From: Mytilus galloprovincialis
Lineage: Eukaryota; Mollusca; Bivalvia; Mytilida; Mytilidae
DNA: 64,000 nt
Direction of reading: 5' to 3'
Assembly: GCF_965363235.1 (NCBI RefSeq)
Contig: NC_134850.1
Location: forward strand, 45,380,602 to 45,444,601
In this document: piece by piece, positions 46,006 to 57,731 of the stretch
Layout of the letters: each line of letters starts with the position of its first letter
Numbering within the stretch: the first letter of the stretch is position 1
Position numbers and translations under genes: made by a program
The notes under the pieces: generated by a model
Told to the model about the DNA's origin: nothing
Databases searched by the model: none
What the model saw: the letters and a program-made list of their open reading frames with translations, nothing else

Positions 46006-47163
46006 ATGAAGTGGATTTTACTTTTCTATGTTATGCTCTTACTAGTTAATGTTCAAGCTCAAACAATCACTGATGTTCAGAGACTATACAAAGACCTGAT
46101 GACGAATTATACAAAAGAGGTGATGCCTACACCGTCAACAGAGACATTGCACATAAGTATAAGTTTTCTAATGGTATCTGTTAACTTTTTCAGAGAAGTC
46201 GAGGAGAGCATATCTCTTACAGGATGTTTTCATCTAATATGGCATGATACACGTCTAGAGTGGACTCCGTCTTTAAAAGGAAATTTGAGTTTGTTAATGA
46301 TTGACCCAAACGATATATGGCTACCACCGTTGGTTCTTATAAATCGAGTTGACAAAATGGAAATAATTGGTGACAGTACGAAATTTCCTGCATCTGTGAA
46401 CAGTAGTGGATATATAAGGTATAGTCCAGGGACAGTAGCAGATGTCAAATGTACCCCAGATATTTCTAAATTTCCGTTTGATAGACAAATATGTACTCTT
46501 GAAATAGTTCCATGGGGAATGGACAAAAAACATCTTTCATTAACAAAAATAGTTGATGTATGTCTTTTGATGCACCTCACTCCCAATTCGGACTGGAACT
46601 TGGAAAAGTGCACTTCGACAGTCTACAATTCTCAAGAACACAGTGTTTTTTACGTTACAGTAGAAATTAAACGTCAGCCACTCTATTATACAATAATGGT
46701 AGTTTTTCCTACATTTTTGTTTGGATTTTTGAACCCATTGGTGTTCATCGTTCCAGTTGAAACAGGAGAACGTATAGGCCTAGCAATCACATTGTTGTTG
46801 TCGTATGCTATTTTTCTTACTCTTGCTTCAGCCTCAGTGCCAGCTACCTCGAATCCGATGTGCACTTTACTTATTATTATGATTGTGATTATCACAGTAA
46901 GTGGAGTAATTCTGTACGGTACAACAGTAACTATTAAATACCATTATAAAAAGAAAACTGATGATATTTGGTCACCACTGAAAGGTATAACAGAATGGAT
47001 ATTGAAAAAGAAGTTGAAATATGCAGAACAAGCTGATTCCAAAAAGAAAATAAATGTTACCAAGGACGACGTAGTTGACACATTAGACTCATTATTTTTC
47101 GTTGGGTCTTATATGACGATGATCATTATTTGTTTTGGATATTTCTTATATGTGTTGATCTGA
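46006..47163 (+). CDS. Nicotinic acetylcholine receptor-like Cys-loop channel subunit, intronless (copy 2)
   Basis: 385 residues from ATG 46006, chosen because it starts the signal peptide MKWILLFYVMLLLVNVQA and aligns with copy 1; the frame is open upstream to 45877 but that extension has no support. Ligand domain with WLPPLVLINRVD, Cys-loop C149-C163 with 13 residues between, and Trp170 at the loop B position, which copy 1 lacks. No vicinal Cys pair in loop C. M2 is GERIGLAITLLLSYAIF, identical to copy 1. The short M3-M4 loop is Lys-rich (KKKLKYAEQADSKKK). M1 to M3 are nearly identical to copy 1 at DNA level while the ligand domain is strongly diverged. Cation channel predicted; ligand unknown. 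Confidence 0.9.
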   Translation: MKWILLFYVMLLLVNVQAQTITDVQRLYKDLMTNYTKEVMPTPSTETLHISISFLMVSVNFFREVEESISLTGCFHLIWHDTRLEWTPSLKGNLSLLMIDPNDIWLPPLVLINRVDKMEIIGDSTKFPASVNSSGYIRYSPGTVADVKCTPDISKFPFDRQICTLEIVPWGMDKKHLSLTKIVDVCLLMHLTPNSDWNLEKCTSTVYNSQEHSVFYVTVEIKRQPLYYTIMVVFPTFLFGFLNPLVFIVPVETGERIGLAITLLLSYAIFLTLASASVPATSNPMCTLLIIMIVIITVSGVILYGTTVTIKYHYKKKTDDIWSPLKGITEWILKKKLKYAEQADSKKKINVTKDDVVDTLDSLFFVGSYMTMIIICFGYFLYVLI

Positions 47164-48200
47164 ATATGTTTATTATTGTAATCCCTATTTTGTACGTTCA
47201 GACTTGCAACATATGTTATACCTACTACTACATTAAGAAATAGGTTATTGAAAATGATTCAAATTGGTCTATTTACCATTTGGCTATTTATTTTAGGTAT
47301 GTTTTGTCATATAGCTCTTCAACGGGTTCGGTACTTATACATCTTCGGATTTCAAATGTCCATTTTTATCATTAATTATTAACAAATGTCGTTAGTAATA
47401 ACATAAATAAAATGTGATACCTGTAGGTCAGAATTTTAAACCAGACATCTGTTTTATGTACTGCATCAACGAGCTACGCTTTTTCATTAACCTTATATTA
47501 TGCTATAGAAATTGTTGTATTTATTCCTTTTTACCATGTAAAAAAATACTTTTCATAGTGACAGTATATTGTTTTAATAGTTATTAAAATTGTAACACAA
47601 TGTTGTCTGCTATACCCTAACTTTGGACATTTTACCTATTACCTATGTTAGTTTTGCTTCTTGGAAATATATATTTTTCTAATATTCGTTTGCTTGTCAA
47701 TTAATAGTTTGATATTTTCTTCACAAATTCAAAATACTACACATTATGGTATATACACATACGTGATTTATGTGACTTTCAATGTTGGATAGAACTAAAT
47801 TAAAAAAAGAGAAAAATTACCAAGTAGTTAATAAAACACTGTTTGTACGGTAACAGACACTATCGTGGCCAATAATGAAAACTAAATTGCACAAATACAA
47901 TAGACAACGTTACATAGGACACTTTGAATAAATCACCACAATCCCCCCATATCCCCCCAACAAAACAGAAATAAATTTCTACGATCCGAAAGAAATCTGT
48001 AAATGATTTTTCCTCTTTCGATATTCTAATTACGTTTGTTATTTGGATTCAATATAGCATATTGCTGAGATGAAAAATAAAGATTACGTACGTTTTCGGG
48101 ATATTTTATACCCATATTTTGACTTATTATTTATTTTGTCTGTTTTGTTCACATATCGTTTTAAATATTTGAATTTGATGAGACTGTCGTAAAGTGAGAT
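47164..48200. other. Intergenic stretch
   Basis: 47275-47360 is a retroelement tail fragment (ATATAGCTCTTCAACGGGTT, ACATCTTCGGATTTCAAATG) shared with 13015. Otherwise AT-rich. Confidence 0.5.
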
Positions 48201-48204
48201 GTTT

Positions 48205-50240
48205 AGCGCTATAAAACCAGGTTCAATCTACCATTGTCTACATTTGCAAATGTCTGTACCACGTCAGGAATATGACAGTCGATGTCCATTCGTTTGATTG
48301 GTTTTGTCATTTGATTTTGCCATGGGATTAGGGACTTTCCGATTGAATTTTCTTCAGAGTTCAGTATTTTTGTGATTTTACTTTTTGAATGTTTAATTTT
48401 GAAAAGTTTAAGAGTTTTGCATTTTAAACAGCAGTAACAGTATTACGACCATATAAATCCTAATTGAAGGCGACAACTCTTCAAATACAGTACTGTTACT
48501 CCATAACTGTACCAAGAAGTAGAAAAAAGCAAGGGGGGGGGGGCAATCAAGTCAAATGAAAACAGAAAACAAATTTAGCATATAGAAACAAGCAACTGTA
48601 CCCAAAACACTAGACACAGAAAGCGAAACAAAAAGAAAACAAACTACAAGGTAAATCCAAAAGAAATTGTCTATAAACTGACAAAAAGACAAACGTAGGA
48701 CTTTATCAAACAACATGACTTATGGATAGAAAACAAATGAAATATATATTCTTGACTTGTAATTTGCATTTTATGAAGTGAAGGGAATCTCTTCATGTAC
48801 CCATGAAGTATCAGTGAATAATGTATATCAGTTGCTACCGAAGGGTAATGAATAATGTAATCCTCCAGTATGCTGTTCAATTGTCTGTTAAGTTGTTGGA
48901 ACAGACAATTTCAAAACAAATATGAAGTTCTAATATTGCTGTGTTTAAACCAAACGAGGATGTCTCGTGTCTTATATTGTGGTTTATCATTTATGTCGTC
49001 TAGTTTTTTAAGTGCCGAACGTGACCTATTTCCGAATAGGACTATTTAACTAAGTTTGAATTCGCAATCCTGTATCTAGTTACAAATTTTTATTTGTAAT
49101 TATGATAGTATATTGTTTTATGTCTTATCGTTTGTAGTTCTTGATTCTTAGTTGTTGATTCTTTTTTGTTTTCTTTTCGTATGTGAGGGTACAGATGGTT
49201 AATCACCCAGTTCATTTCTTGGATTTTGGTTTAAGGAAGCTGTGTGCACTGGATTTATTTGTTTTGCAGTTTGATTTTGAAGAGGGTACGACATAGTTGG
49301 TTGCACTATTACTAACACAATTCAATATTAATATTCGTGTAATTGTTATGAAATAATCAAATAACATGATTAGAAACCTAATTTTGATTTTTTGCCAATT
49401 TTTAGCAAATTACCTGTAACGTTATTTTTTGTAACATTGATTCATTCATTTTATAGACACACGTTTCGTAATTCTATGAAGCTATTTTTGTGTACTGTCC
49501 TTAATCAATTTGAGTAATTCGTTGTTTATCTGTGTTTAACATGTCGAAATGTACTTTAATATTATTTATTTATATATTTTTCTGTCTTTGGTGTTCTTCC
49601 GTTTATTCGTATTGTATTCCCGTCGTGTAATGTTGGCGGTATATTTAACATTGACAAAAAGCGTTGATGTTTGAATAGCCACAAAACCAGGTTCATTCTA
49701 CCACTTTTTTTTTCTTAAAATGTCCAGTATCAAGTCAGGAATATGACAGTTGCTATATAATTGTTCGTTTCTATGTTTGTTGCATTGCGGTGCTCTGTTG
49801 TTTCGTCGCTTTTCTGTTATAGTCGATGTGTTGTCCTCGGTTTTAGTTTGTAACCCGGATTCGTTCTTTCACTCGAGTTATGGCTGTTGAACAGTGATAT
49901 ACTTCTGTTGCCTTTATTTAGGAAACCGGAGTACCACATCTGAATTTTGATTTTTTTTTATATTAGTTTTTGAAGAAACAAATGTACAACACATTTTTGC
50001 ACCCGTCCTGGCTGGAATAACAAATAAAAGATTTATCAAATTTATGGAAAACTCGCGAACCACTTAAGTAAAATCACAAAAATACTGAACTCCAACGGAA
50101 AATCCAAAATCAAAAGCTGAAACACATCAAACGAATGGATATCAAATGTCATATTCCTGACTTGGTACAGGCATTTTCTCATGTAGATCATGGTGGATTG
50201 AACCTGGTTCCATAGCTAGCTAAACCTCTCACTTGTATAA
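48205..50240. repeat. Fragments of a dispersed repeat family in both orientations
   Basis: ATAAAACCAGGTTCAATCTA plus ACGTCAGGAATATGACAGTC at 48215-48290; CACAAAACCAGGTTCATTCT plus AAGTCAGGAATATGACAGTT at 49680-49755; and the inverted form (CATATTCCTGACTTGGTACA, GATTGAACCTGGTTCCATAG) at 50040-50230. A related piece is at 58040-58145. The pieces at 49680 and 50040 face each other. No coding capacity. Confidence 0.65.
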
Positions 50241-50567
50241 CAGTCGCATCAAATTCCATTAATTTGACAACGAGGCGTGAACAAAACAAACAGACATAAT
50301 AGGTGAAAATGTCAATAATACAGCAATCAACATTGTGCTATAATCCTTATCACAAAAAAAAGACAACATACAAATAAGTAACAAAGAAGACCAAAAAGGC
50401 ATACAGACCAATCATATTTTAAGAGGCAAGAAAGGATAAGAAAAGTAAAATAAGTAATCTTTATTTAAATTCGGGTTTTCATATATATTATCAACATAGA
50501 GTATGCATCTGTACTTTCATAGAAAATACAGGACAAGTGTAGAAAATTGTTGAAGTCAGATCATAAT

Positions 50568-50941
50568 TTAACACCATGAGGGGCATGTTGTTCTCGTACA
50601 CAAGATATCTGAGAGACGGTTGGCAAAATGACGCCCATCGTTTACTCCTCTGCTATATGACCCGTATTTTCTTTTATAACTATTTGTGCATTTCATGATA
50701 CAATCAACGCTTAGAGAACTATATCCAGCTGGTCTACTTTCACGCCTGGTTGAACATTTGTCAGAGTTCGTTGAGAATCCACGATTATAAACATCGCTCT
50801 TGTTTAATCTTTCAAAGTAATATCCCTTGTATAGAATCCACCTGTGTTTATGAGATCTAGTGCTTCTTGATGGTGCCTTTCGCTTTCCCATGCAGGATAA
50901 AGCTGTTGTTCCAAAATAATATGGCTCTCCTCCAGAGGCTG
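50568..50941 (-). CDS. Gene A, main exon
   Basis: Acceptor ACTTGTAG precedes 50941; stop TAA at 50570-50568. Codes for EPYYFGTTALSC, the His motif, YSSLSVDCIMKCTNSYKRKY and the C-terminal CTRTTCPSWC. The frame is set by the one base carried from the second exon. Confidence 0.85.
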
Positions 50942-53900
50942 CTACAAGTTATAAGAGATAGCTTTTGTTAGTTTTCTACATTTTTTTAACACGTTTATAT
51001 ATATTCTTATATTAATTTACATGTATGTACAAAAACAAATTGTGATTCATCAACCATGATATGGCAATTGTAAACATATAAACGTGCACAATATCATAAT
51101 TTTCCCAGACTGCTTATCTTTTGGTATTATCAAATATCAACGTATACTTTATACATTTTCGTTTTTGTGTTCGCTGATTCCTGTTAGTCTATAAGTGAAG
51201 ATAAGTGTACGTTGTAAAGATATGAATTAAACGAAGATGAGGGATATACGTTGATTGAAGATGATGTCGATGAATTACATTGGATATTTTTGTTATTTTG
51301 TCGTTTGCAAAACTTCCACTTGAAATGATTCGTAATGGTGTTCTAAGGCCGGTACATTGTTGCATTATTTGTTTTCAACATATTTTGTGTCAATTCATAT
51401 ACAGACATGTATTGTGTTTTAAAGATTTGCTGTTCTGAAATTTTTTAAATCAATTAGAATTAAGGCATGTATCTCCCTCGTGCAACGCTTTGATTACTTG
51501 CCCGGCTTTGGCTATACTTTTTGCCATTTTTTTGTTTATAGCTCTTCATCCTTTTAAAAAGTTTTGGAATTTCAAAAATTGTGGCCTTGAGCGCGCATCA
51601 CTGATGAGACATCTGTTGTCAAAATGCGCATCTGGTGTAGAAAATTGGTAACGTTTATGTTATAGTTTCATACGATCTTTCAATGAAGCACTACATGGGA
51701 TATCAAGAACAGACAATTGGTTGATGGGATATAATTGAGTACCGGTCCTAACACTGATTAAATTCGCCTACAAGATTTGTGTAACCAGCACGTTAAACAA
51801 CAAAAGAAATTATTTCAACTTTCTCATTTTGAATTTTTGTCTGCGAAAAACTCCATCCGCAGCTTCTAGTGGACGAAAAATTCCTGGATTACAATTGGAT
51901 ACCAGATTGTTGGTTTACGGGCTTACTCCTGAATTAGATGATCGTTGTGAAACATCTGTGTCAGTGATCACCACATCACTTACATGTATATGCTATATTT
52001 GTCGTAGCCAACATCATAACCTAGTTTCCTTGTTCATGACGTCCTTTCTTTGGTATATCACGGGCTTTTCTAACTTTAAATATAAGTGCAAATCGAATCT
52101 TGCAGCCATCATTAACATTTGATTATAGGCTGTTTTTTTTTAAATATTATTTATATTTCCAAAAATGTAAATTGAAGTATGAACATTGGATAATTAGTCG
52201 GCATATTAGATAATAAAAAAGTCGTGGTTTAGTGGTTAGAGCACCGGACTGAAAATACAACGAGTCCTGGTTCGATCTTCGTTCCGGAGATAAAAAATAA
52301 GGGACTGAATATTCGACTCTCCTTCGACACAATTGGTGAGTATGGTCTTGAAAAACGATGATGGTCCGTCGGAAGGGGACGATACATGGCTGACCCTTGT
52401 TACGTTGAGTAACATCAATAACAATTAACAATTAGAACATATAAAAAAGAAGATGTGGTATGCTTGCCAATGAGACCAACCTCCACAACAGATCACAATG
52501 ACACCGAAATAAACAAATATAGGTCACCGTACGGCCTTCAACCATGAACGAAGTCCAAACCACATAGTCAGCTATAAAAGGTCCCGAAATGACAATGTAA
52601 AACAATTCAAACGAGAACACTAACGTCCTTATTTATATTTTTAAAAAATGAACGACAAACAAATATGTAATACATAAACAAACGACATCCTCTGAATAAC
52701 AGACCCTTGACTTGGGACAGGCACATACACACATAATGTGGCGGGGTTAAACATGTTAGCGGGATCCCAACCCTCCCCCTAACCTGGAACAGTGGTATAA
52801 CAGTACAACATTTGAACGAAATATAAAAATCAGTTGAACAAGGCTTAACTCATTAGATGGACAAAAATACAAGTGGGCGTACTGTTAACGGTATCATATA
52901 TGTAATCCCTTTAAATGCATTTACTTTTTACTAAATTACATTTAATGGATCGTATTTTAAACATTATGTTAAACAATTTGAATGCCCTATACTTATGACA
53001 AATTATTGATATAACAAATAATCAAATATGATTTTATTTGTAATGATACCTAATATTACATATAATATAAATGATTACCATTGCATTTGTAACCCCTTAT
53101 TTTACCATTCCACCAACCATCGGAGTTCTTTATTAGTACAGCTAACACCAAGACAATTACCTGCATAAAAATGTTATCAATTAACATTTAGGAATAACAA
53201 TACATAATGTAATGCGTTTACAATGTACACAGTATGTTTTAAACCATTGTGGTGACGTCAGCCTATTCATTTACCGTGGATTCTTTTTCTAGAATCAATG
53301 CTTCCTAAATCCGTCGCTGAAATGGACTCACCAGATTATATTCTATTGTTTCCTTTGTGTTCCTAATACCATTAAGTTTGAATTGACTAATTTCCTGATT
53401 TCTGTTCACTAATGCAATTATTTTTAAAAACTTACCTTTAATTTTTGTAATTTCTATATGCCTTCACTGGGAATCGAACCCGTCCATCAGTTTTGTAACT
53501 TGTTACTGACATTAACATATCGACGAAACCTCTGGGCTACCAATCGGTTACGATTTACAAGTCTATTTTATATATATAAATGAATATATGATATACATCG
53601 GTACAACGGACACACATGGCTTGTACCTTAAGATATACATAATAGGTAATCGTATAGTATGAGTTGATAGCCACGAGGTTTCGTAGTTAAGATAAATGAG
53701 TTAAAGCTAAGGACTTGTCTGTTTAGGTTCGAATCCCTGAATTCTTTTTGTTGTTCCAAATTAGTCTAGATTTCCAGTTTTTGTTCTTGTTTTGAATGTT
53801 ATTGTGGATATTTTGTGTAAAAAAAGCGATTTTGGTCGTTTATTATCGGATAATGGTTGGCTATTCCATATGTTTCAAAGAAAACAAAAATGGATTGCAT

Positions 53901-56491
53901 AATAATGGTCCATTTTTGTTTTATAAATTAATATTATATGATTTCATCTGTTTTACTATATAATTTTACAAATTTTAATTCGCAAATTCCTATGCTAGAA
54001 AATCGTGATATGTGTTGAATTAGGCTTATTGCTAGAAATTCCGGAAATGTACTTATTATATGCACTATATATAATGTTTTGTCGGGTTGTTGTCCCTTTG
54101 ACACATTCTCCATTTCCATTAAGATCAATTCAAATAGAAATAAGTTCGAATATTTTTATTTTGTAAAAACAGATAACATTCGGATGCCTGATGATATGAA
54201 GATCTTTAAGGGCAGACGTGTTGTGTTATAATATATTTGTATTTTTTTAAATATTTAATTGTGATATCTAATTTATTGTAATGGATCGTTTGACACAATA
54301 TCATGGTTAATTAAACTCACTTACAATACCTTCTAATTAAGAATAGACTTTAATTTTCAAAAGACATTATCACAATAGTTTAAGTGATAGATACAATGGA
54401 TAAGCGTTGATTCATGAAAAGCAAACCATTCGCCCTGCGGACTCATGGTTTCTTTTTCAAGAATCAACGCTTATCCATTGTATCTATATCACATAATAAC
54501 AAATAAATTAATTAAGAACCACATACTTTAGTTATGTTATAACATGTATAATAAGAAATAAATTAATTAAGAACCACATACTTTAGTAATGTTTTTTGAT
54601 TATACCAAATTATATGAAACTTTTGAATAAGAATTTCAACTTGCCTTATCAAATAAATAGTGGTCACTTGAAGATATATCATAGACGATTAATCAGTTTG
54701 AAAATTTATATATTTCATTTTCGTGATAATTTTATAATTCCATGCTTTCAAATACAAACTTAAATCTTTCAATTAAAATCATATTTCTTCAGTACGAATT
54801 TCAAGCAGCAGACTGAAAGAAAGCAATTAGATGAATCAGTTATTATAATCATTTGAATGAAATTGTTATAAAGTAGCAGGGTCGGATCTTGTTGACGGAG
54901 GTTGGAACCCTCTTTTTTTCCATCAATAATTTTAATGGGGACATATGATTGGGACTGCGCGCATTTGCCATGCCATTATCCTTTGTTGAAAACCCTTACT
55001 TACAATGGATGAATCCACCCCTAGTAGAAGGGAATGATAGTTAAAATGTGAAATCAACAGCAAAAGTAAGTAGGAATGTGTATTAATAAATGTTAGGGAT
55101 GCGTATTCGGTTAATCGAGTATTGCTTGGTAGCACTGAGTGTCGAATTCTCAAATGATAATATCTGATTCATGTCATTTCTGTTGAACATTGACTTATTT
55201 TAATTTCTTACTATCATGCCATTGTGATGATTTTTCTATATGAATGTTTGGCTTGGTTTGACTTTTTAATCGTTTTTTTAAATGTGTTAATCAAAGTATT
55301 CTATGTTTAAATCATACATTTACCTAATTAGCTGTTAACCATCACATATAATTCTTTTTCAGGATGATCTAGTACAAAATAACAATGTATTTAGGATTCA
55401 AAGTCTTTGAGATATCGACCTATAGCTAATTAGCATTAAATGTGTAATAGTGTGTTTCAATTTTGAAGATTTTTTTGGGATCACTCCGTAAAATTAAATA
55501 GAACTCTTACAAAAATTATTCAACAAATTGATACGTACGCTGGCGCCCCTAATAAATATTGATTGATGAGGACATTCGTTACCTTTAATTCCGTTCTTGT
55601 CAAACAGAAGCTTTTTCAAGTTTTGTTTTTCAACAATCAGCTGCAGGTTAATACATCTCATTTATCAAAACTAGTAATATTACAACTTAGTCCACATTAA
55701 TCAGAATAATATTATCCGAGAATGTGACATTTTTTTCGTAAACAATGTACAAGATCCTTTCAATGTCTGCACGAATATGACAAAATATGAAATAATCTTC
55801 AAGGTGAAGTACAACAGTATTGGTGTTTCCTAAAACAATTGTGGCAGACAGCAACTGACGATATATTCTAACTATAAGATGTGCGCTCAGGACACACGCA
55901 TATAGAAAGTTAAGAATACGGATGCTTATTTAAGCAAAAAGTCATTTACGTTAGAGCTAGATTCATCAGCACTAAGGGCAAAAAACAAAGGTAACACACC
56001 GAAAATGGACCTAAGTATTGACCAACGGGGTGCCCAATGTTACTTAAAACTGGTTTATTATGTTCATAACTAAGTATGAGCTAATTAAAAAGTGACATAA
56101 CAAAATACCGAACTCAATTAAAATTCAATTAAAAAGAAAAGTCTCATATCAAATGAAAAAAATGAAAAGACAAACACATCTAACAAATGGAAAATAACTG
56201 TAATATTCAATGTTTCCCTTACTAGAATATCAAACAAAAACATTGAACAGAACTAGAAAACCATCAAAAACCCATGTTGATCATTTGAATCGGAGGGAGG
56301 GTGAGTACACCTGTGGGTTGATATGTGAAACCCGTCCTAGTGCTCATGTAAATAAACTTTTGTGATGATTCTAATTAGGTAGCTACATGTCACTGTGGAC
56401 GAAAAGAGGACTATGGCTATAATAATACAAAAAAATTCTTTTGTTATAACAAAGATACTTTTACTTTCTTACCGTGAGTGTTATTTTCATG
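50568..56491 (-). CDS. Secreted cysteine-rich LRAT/NlpC-P60-like protein, catalytic Cys missing (gene A)
   Basis: Three exons, 56491-56474, 53160-53079 and 50941-50568, give 157 residues with phases 0 and 1 matching at both joins. MKITLT plus VIVLVLAVLI is a signal peptide. The mature part starts near WWNGK and is basic with eight cysteines. HKHRWILYKGYYFE fits the His strand of permuted papain-fold (LRAT, NlpC/P60-related) hydrolases, and NDGRHFANRLSDILC fits the later N-C-x-x-F motif, except that Cys is replaced by Gly (codon GGG). Gene B at 62250 keeps the Cys. All eight other cysteines are shared with B, so this looks like a secreted pseudoenzyme with the same disulfide scaffold. The family assignment is inferred from motif order; function unknown. 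Confidence 0.7.
50942..51594. other. Intron of gene A, part
   Basis: 51470-51594 belongs to the hammerhead-bearing dispersed repeat. The rest is AT-rich with nothing recognised. Confidence 0.5.
51595..51638 (+). ncRNA. Hammerhead ribozyme, one core change
   Basis: GCATCACTGATGAG, stem II GACA-TCTGT-TGTC, then AAAATGCGCATC and TGGTGT. Stem I pairs fully (GCATCA with TGGTGT, including G-U pairs). The conserved GAAA is AAAA here, which should abolish or greatly reduce cleavage. Antisense to gene A, inside its intron. Confidence 0.7.
52218..52432 (+). mobile_element. tRNA-derived SINE, second family
   Basis: Head GTGGTTTAGTGGTTAGAGCA (A box) and CTGGTTCGATCTTCG (B box), then GGGACTGAATATTCGACTCT, GTATGGTCTTGAAAAACGAT and ATGGCTGACCCTTGTTACGT. 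The degraded copy at 32868 has the same order. Confidence 0.75.
52446..52870 (-). repeat. Dispersed repeat, long copy
   Basis: GAAGATGTGGTATGCTTGCC, ATAGGTCACCGTACGGCCTT, CATAGTCAGCTATAAAAGGT, CTTGACTTGGGACAGGCAC and GGCGGGGTTAAACATGTTAG, in order. The last part is shared with 20630-20700 inside the Penelope-like element. Shorter pieces are at 12735, 16985, 32545, 37060, 41965 and 57080. Inside the gene A intron. Confidence 0.7.
53079..53160 (-). CDS. Gene A, second exon (signal peptide and N-terminus)
   Basis: Acceptor ATGCAG, donor GTAATC, 82 nt: 27 codons plus one base. Codes VIVLVLAVLIKNSDGWWNGK, then a Cys near the end. It corresponds to the exon at 63841-63919 of gene B. Confidence 0.75.
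53461..53552 (-). repeat. tRNA-like SINE head, minus orientation
   Basis: Minus strand: TTGGTAGCCCAGAGGTTTCG (A-box-like) and ACGGGTTCGATTCCC (B box), about 55 nt apart. The core is too long and mismatched to be a working tRNA gene. It faces away from a similar head at 53661. Confidence 0.55.
53661..53742 (+). repeat. tRNA-like SINE head, plus orientation
   Basis: GAGTTGATAGCCACGAGGTT and TAGGTTCGAATCCCTGA. It shares AGCC.(A)GAGGTTTCG with the inverted head at 53461. Confidence 0.55.
54055..54125 (-). mobile_element. Penelope-like tail end, short fragment in opposite orientation
   Basis: TTGTCGGGTTGTTGTCCCTT and CACATTCTCCATTTCCATTA are the reverse of the end sequence at 20378 and 43845, so this element lies on the plus strand relative to those. 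Confidence 0.6.
54383..54493. repeat. Long hairpin, ~47 bp arms
   Basis: Arms 54383-54429 and 54444-54493 share ATAGATACAATGGATAAGCG and TTGATTC.TGAAAA and are separated by a 14 nt GC-rich loop (CGCCCTGCGGACTC region). Foldback MITE-like. Confidence 0.85.
54494..56473. other. First intron of gene A, distal part
   Basis: AT-rich. A direct repeat AATTAATTAAGAACCACATA occurs at 54507 and 54560. Sequence at 56090-56225 resembles the dispersed repeat of 50040. No gene recognised. Confidence 0.5.
56474..56491 (-). CDS. Gene A, first coding exon
   Basis: ATG at 56491-56489, then AAA ATA ACA CTC ACG and donor GTAAGA. It supplies the start of a signal peptide in phase 0 with the next exon. A 126-residue frame on the other strand begins here by chance and has no recognisable protein. 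Confidence 0.6.
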
Positions 56492-57720
56492 ATGACGTTT
56501 CAACTGTATTCTATATTGGGAATGCTGATGTTAAATACATCATGTAATGGAAATACAGATGCTACACAAATATGGATATCATGCAGTTTTTATGTAACTC
56601 ATCCTACTGCGTCGATATTTAGTATCAGGAAGTGCAATTTTCATTTTTTTTATTCATCAAGTTTTGATTGGTTGTTAAATATAGTAATTACAAATAAAAC
56701 CAGCCTCTGTATTTTGTGTCTTTTGTGTTTTGTTGTTTTTGTTGCTCTATATCAGTCTGAAGGTTTAAGGCCTTTTACACTGATTTTTAAAGTTTGGTCG
56801 AATGTTAACCTGTTCCAGACTACTGCGAAGGTTGAGCACCAACTGATATGCTGATGTTACTGCAAAATAGTACAAAGAATAAGTATAAACCATGCAACAT
56901 ATTGTCATACATGCCCAAGTTAGGAACCTGTACGTTTAGGAGTTTTTGTTTGTAGATGTTTATCATATTTACTTAATTGTTCATTGATTTGTTTTCTCGA
57001 CTGCATTATTTTATTGTCGAGTAAGGATTTCGCATTGTTGAATGCCGTCCTAAAGTACTAAATTCTACGTGAGCTGGTCCATAGTGGAAAGTTGTCTTAT
57101 GATAAATCATTCCACATCTTCTATATTCATAGGGGAAATCAACATTGGAAAAAAAAACAATACATGTGTAAACTGTTATTTTGCTTTAAAGCGTAAGTTG
57201 GTTTTCATTCTGCAATAGTTACTAAGTCATATCATAATGCTTCCGGGTACATTGCAGATATTCTCTTATTGTTCCTAACAAGAAAATGCTGTAGACTGTT
57301 AGTTTTTAATTTAGAAAATTTGTATATAAAAATGCTTGTTAAACTTTTAAGTAAAAATATGAATAATGTTTCTAGTGAATGGTATATTCGTGATATTTAA
57401 TCTCTTAGGTTAATTGTATGCATGTTTCTTTTGACAGTACATATAAGTGTTGTACATCGTTTTGACTCAAAACATGCTTTCATGTATGATGTGTTTAAAA
57501 TGTTCGTGCCAATTTATCAAATGGAACTGAATACGATCAGAGATTTGAAAATGACTTTATACATTGGCTAATTGCATGGAAATATGATTAGACATTTTCC
57601 ATACTTTGAGTTTTATTTTGGCCCTAAAAATAAATGAAATTAAAAACAACAAAAGGCCAAACATCACTTCTGAAAATGTCCAACAATAATTAATTTGTAT
57701 AATTGTTCCAGACTGTATGA
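56492..57720. other. Upstream flank of gene A
   Basis: Would hold the gene A promoter; no TATA box or other site is convincing by eye. 56910-57125 is a degraded copy of the dispersed repeat of 52446. Confidence 0.45.
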
Positions 57721-57731
57721 GTAGTTGGGCC

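Noticed and set aside
51829..52122. 97-residue frame
   Set aside because: No recognised domain; lies in a repeat-rich intron.
53461..53742. Functional tRNA genes
   Set aside because: The A and B boxes are present but the stems do not pair as a cloverleaf by eye.
56474..56854. 126-residue plus-strand frame with hydrophobic stretches
   Set aside because: Starts at GTG, no recognised family, and overlaps the antisense first exon of gene A.
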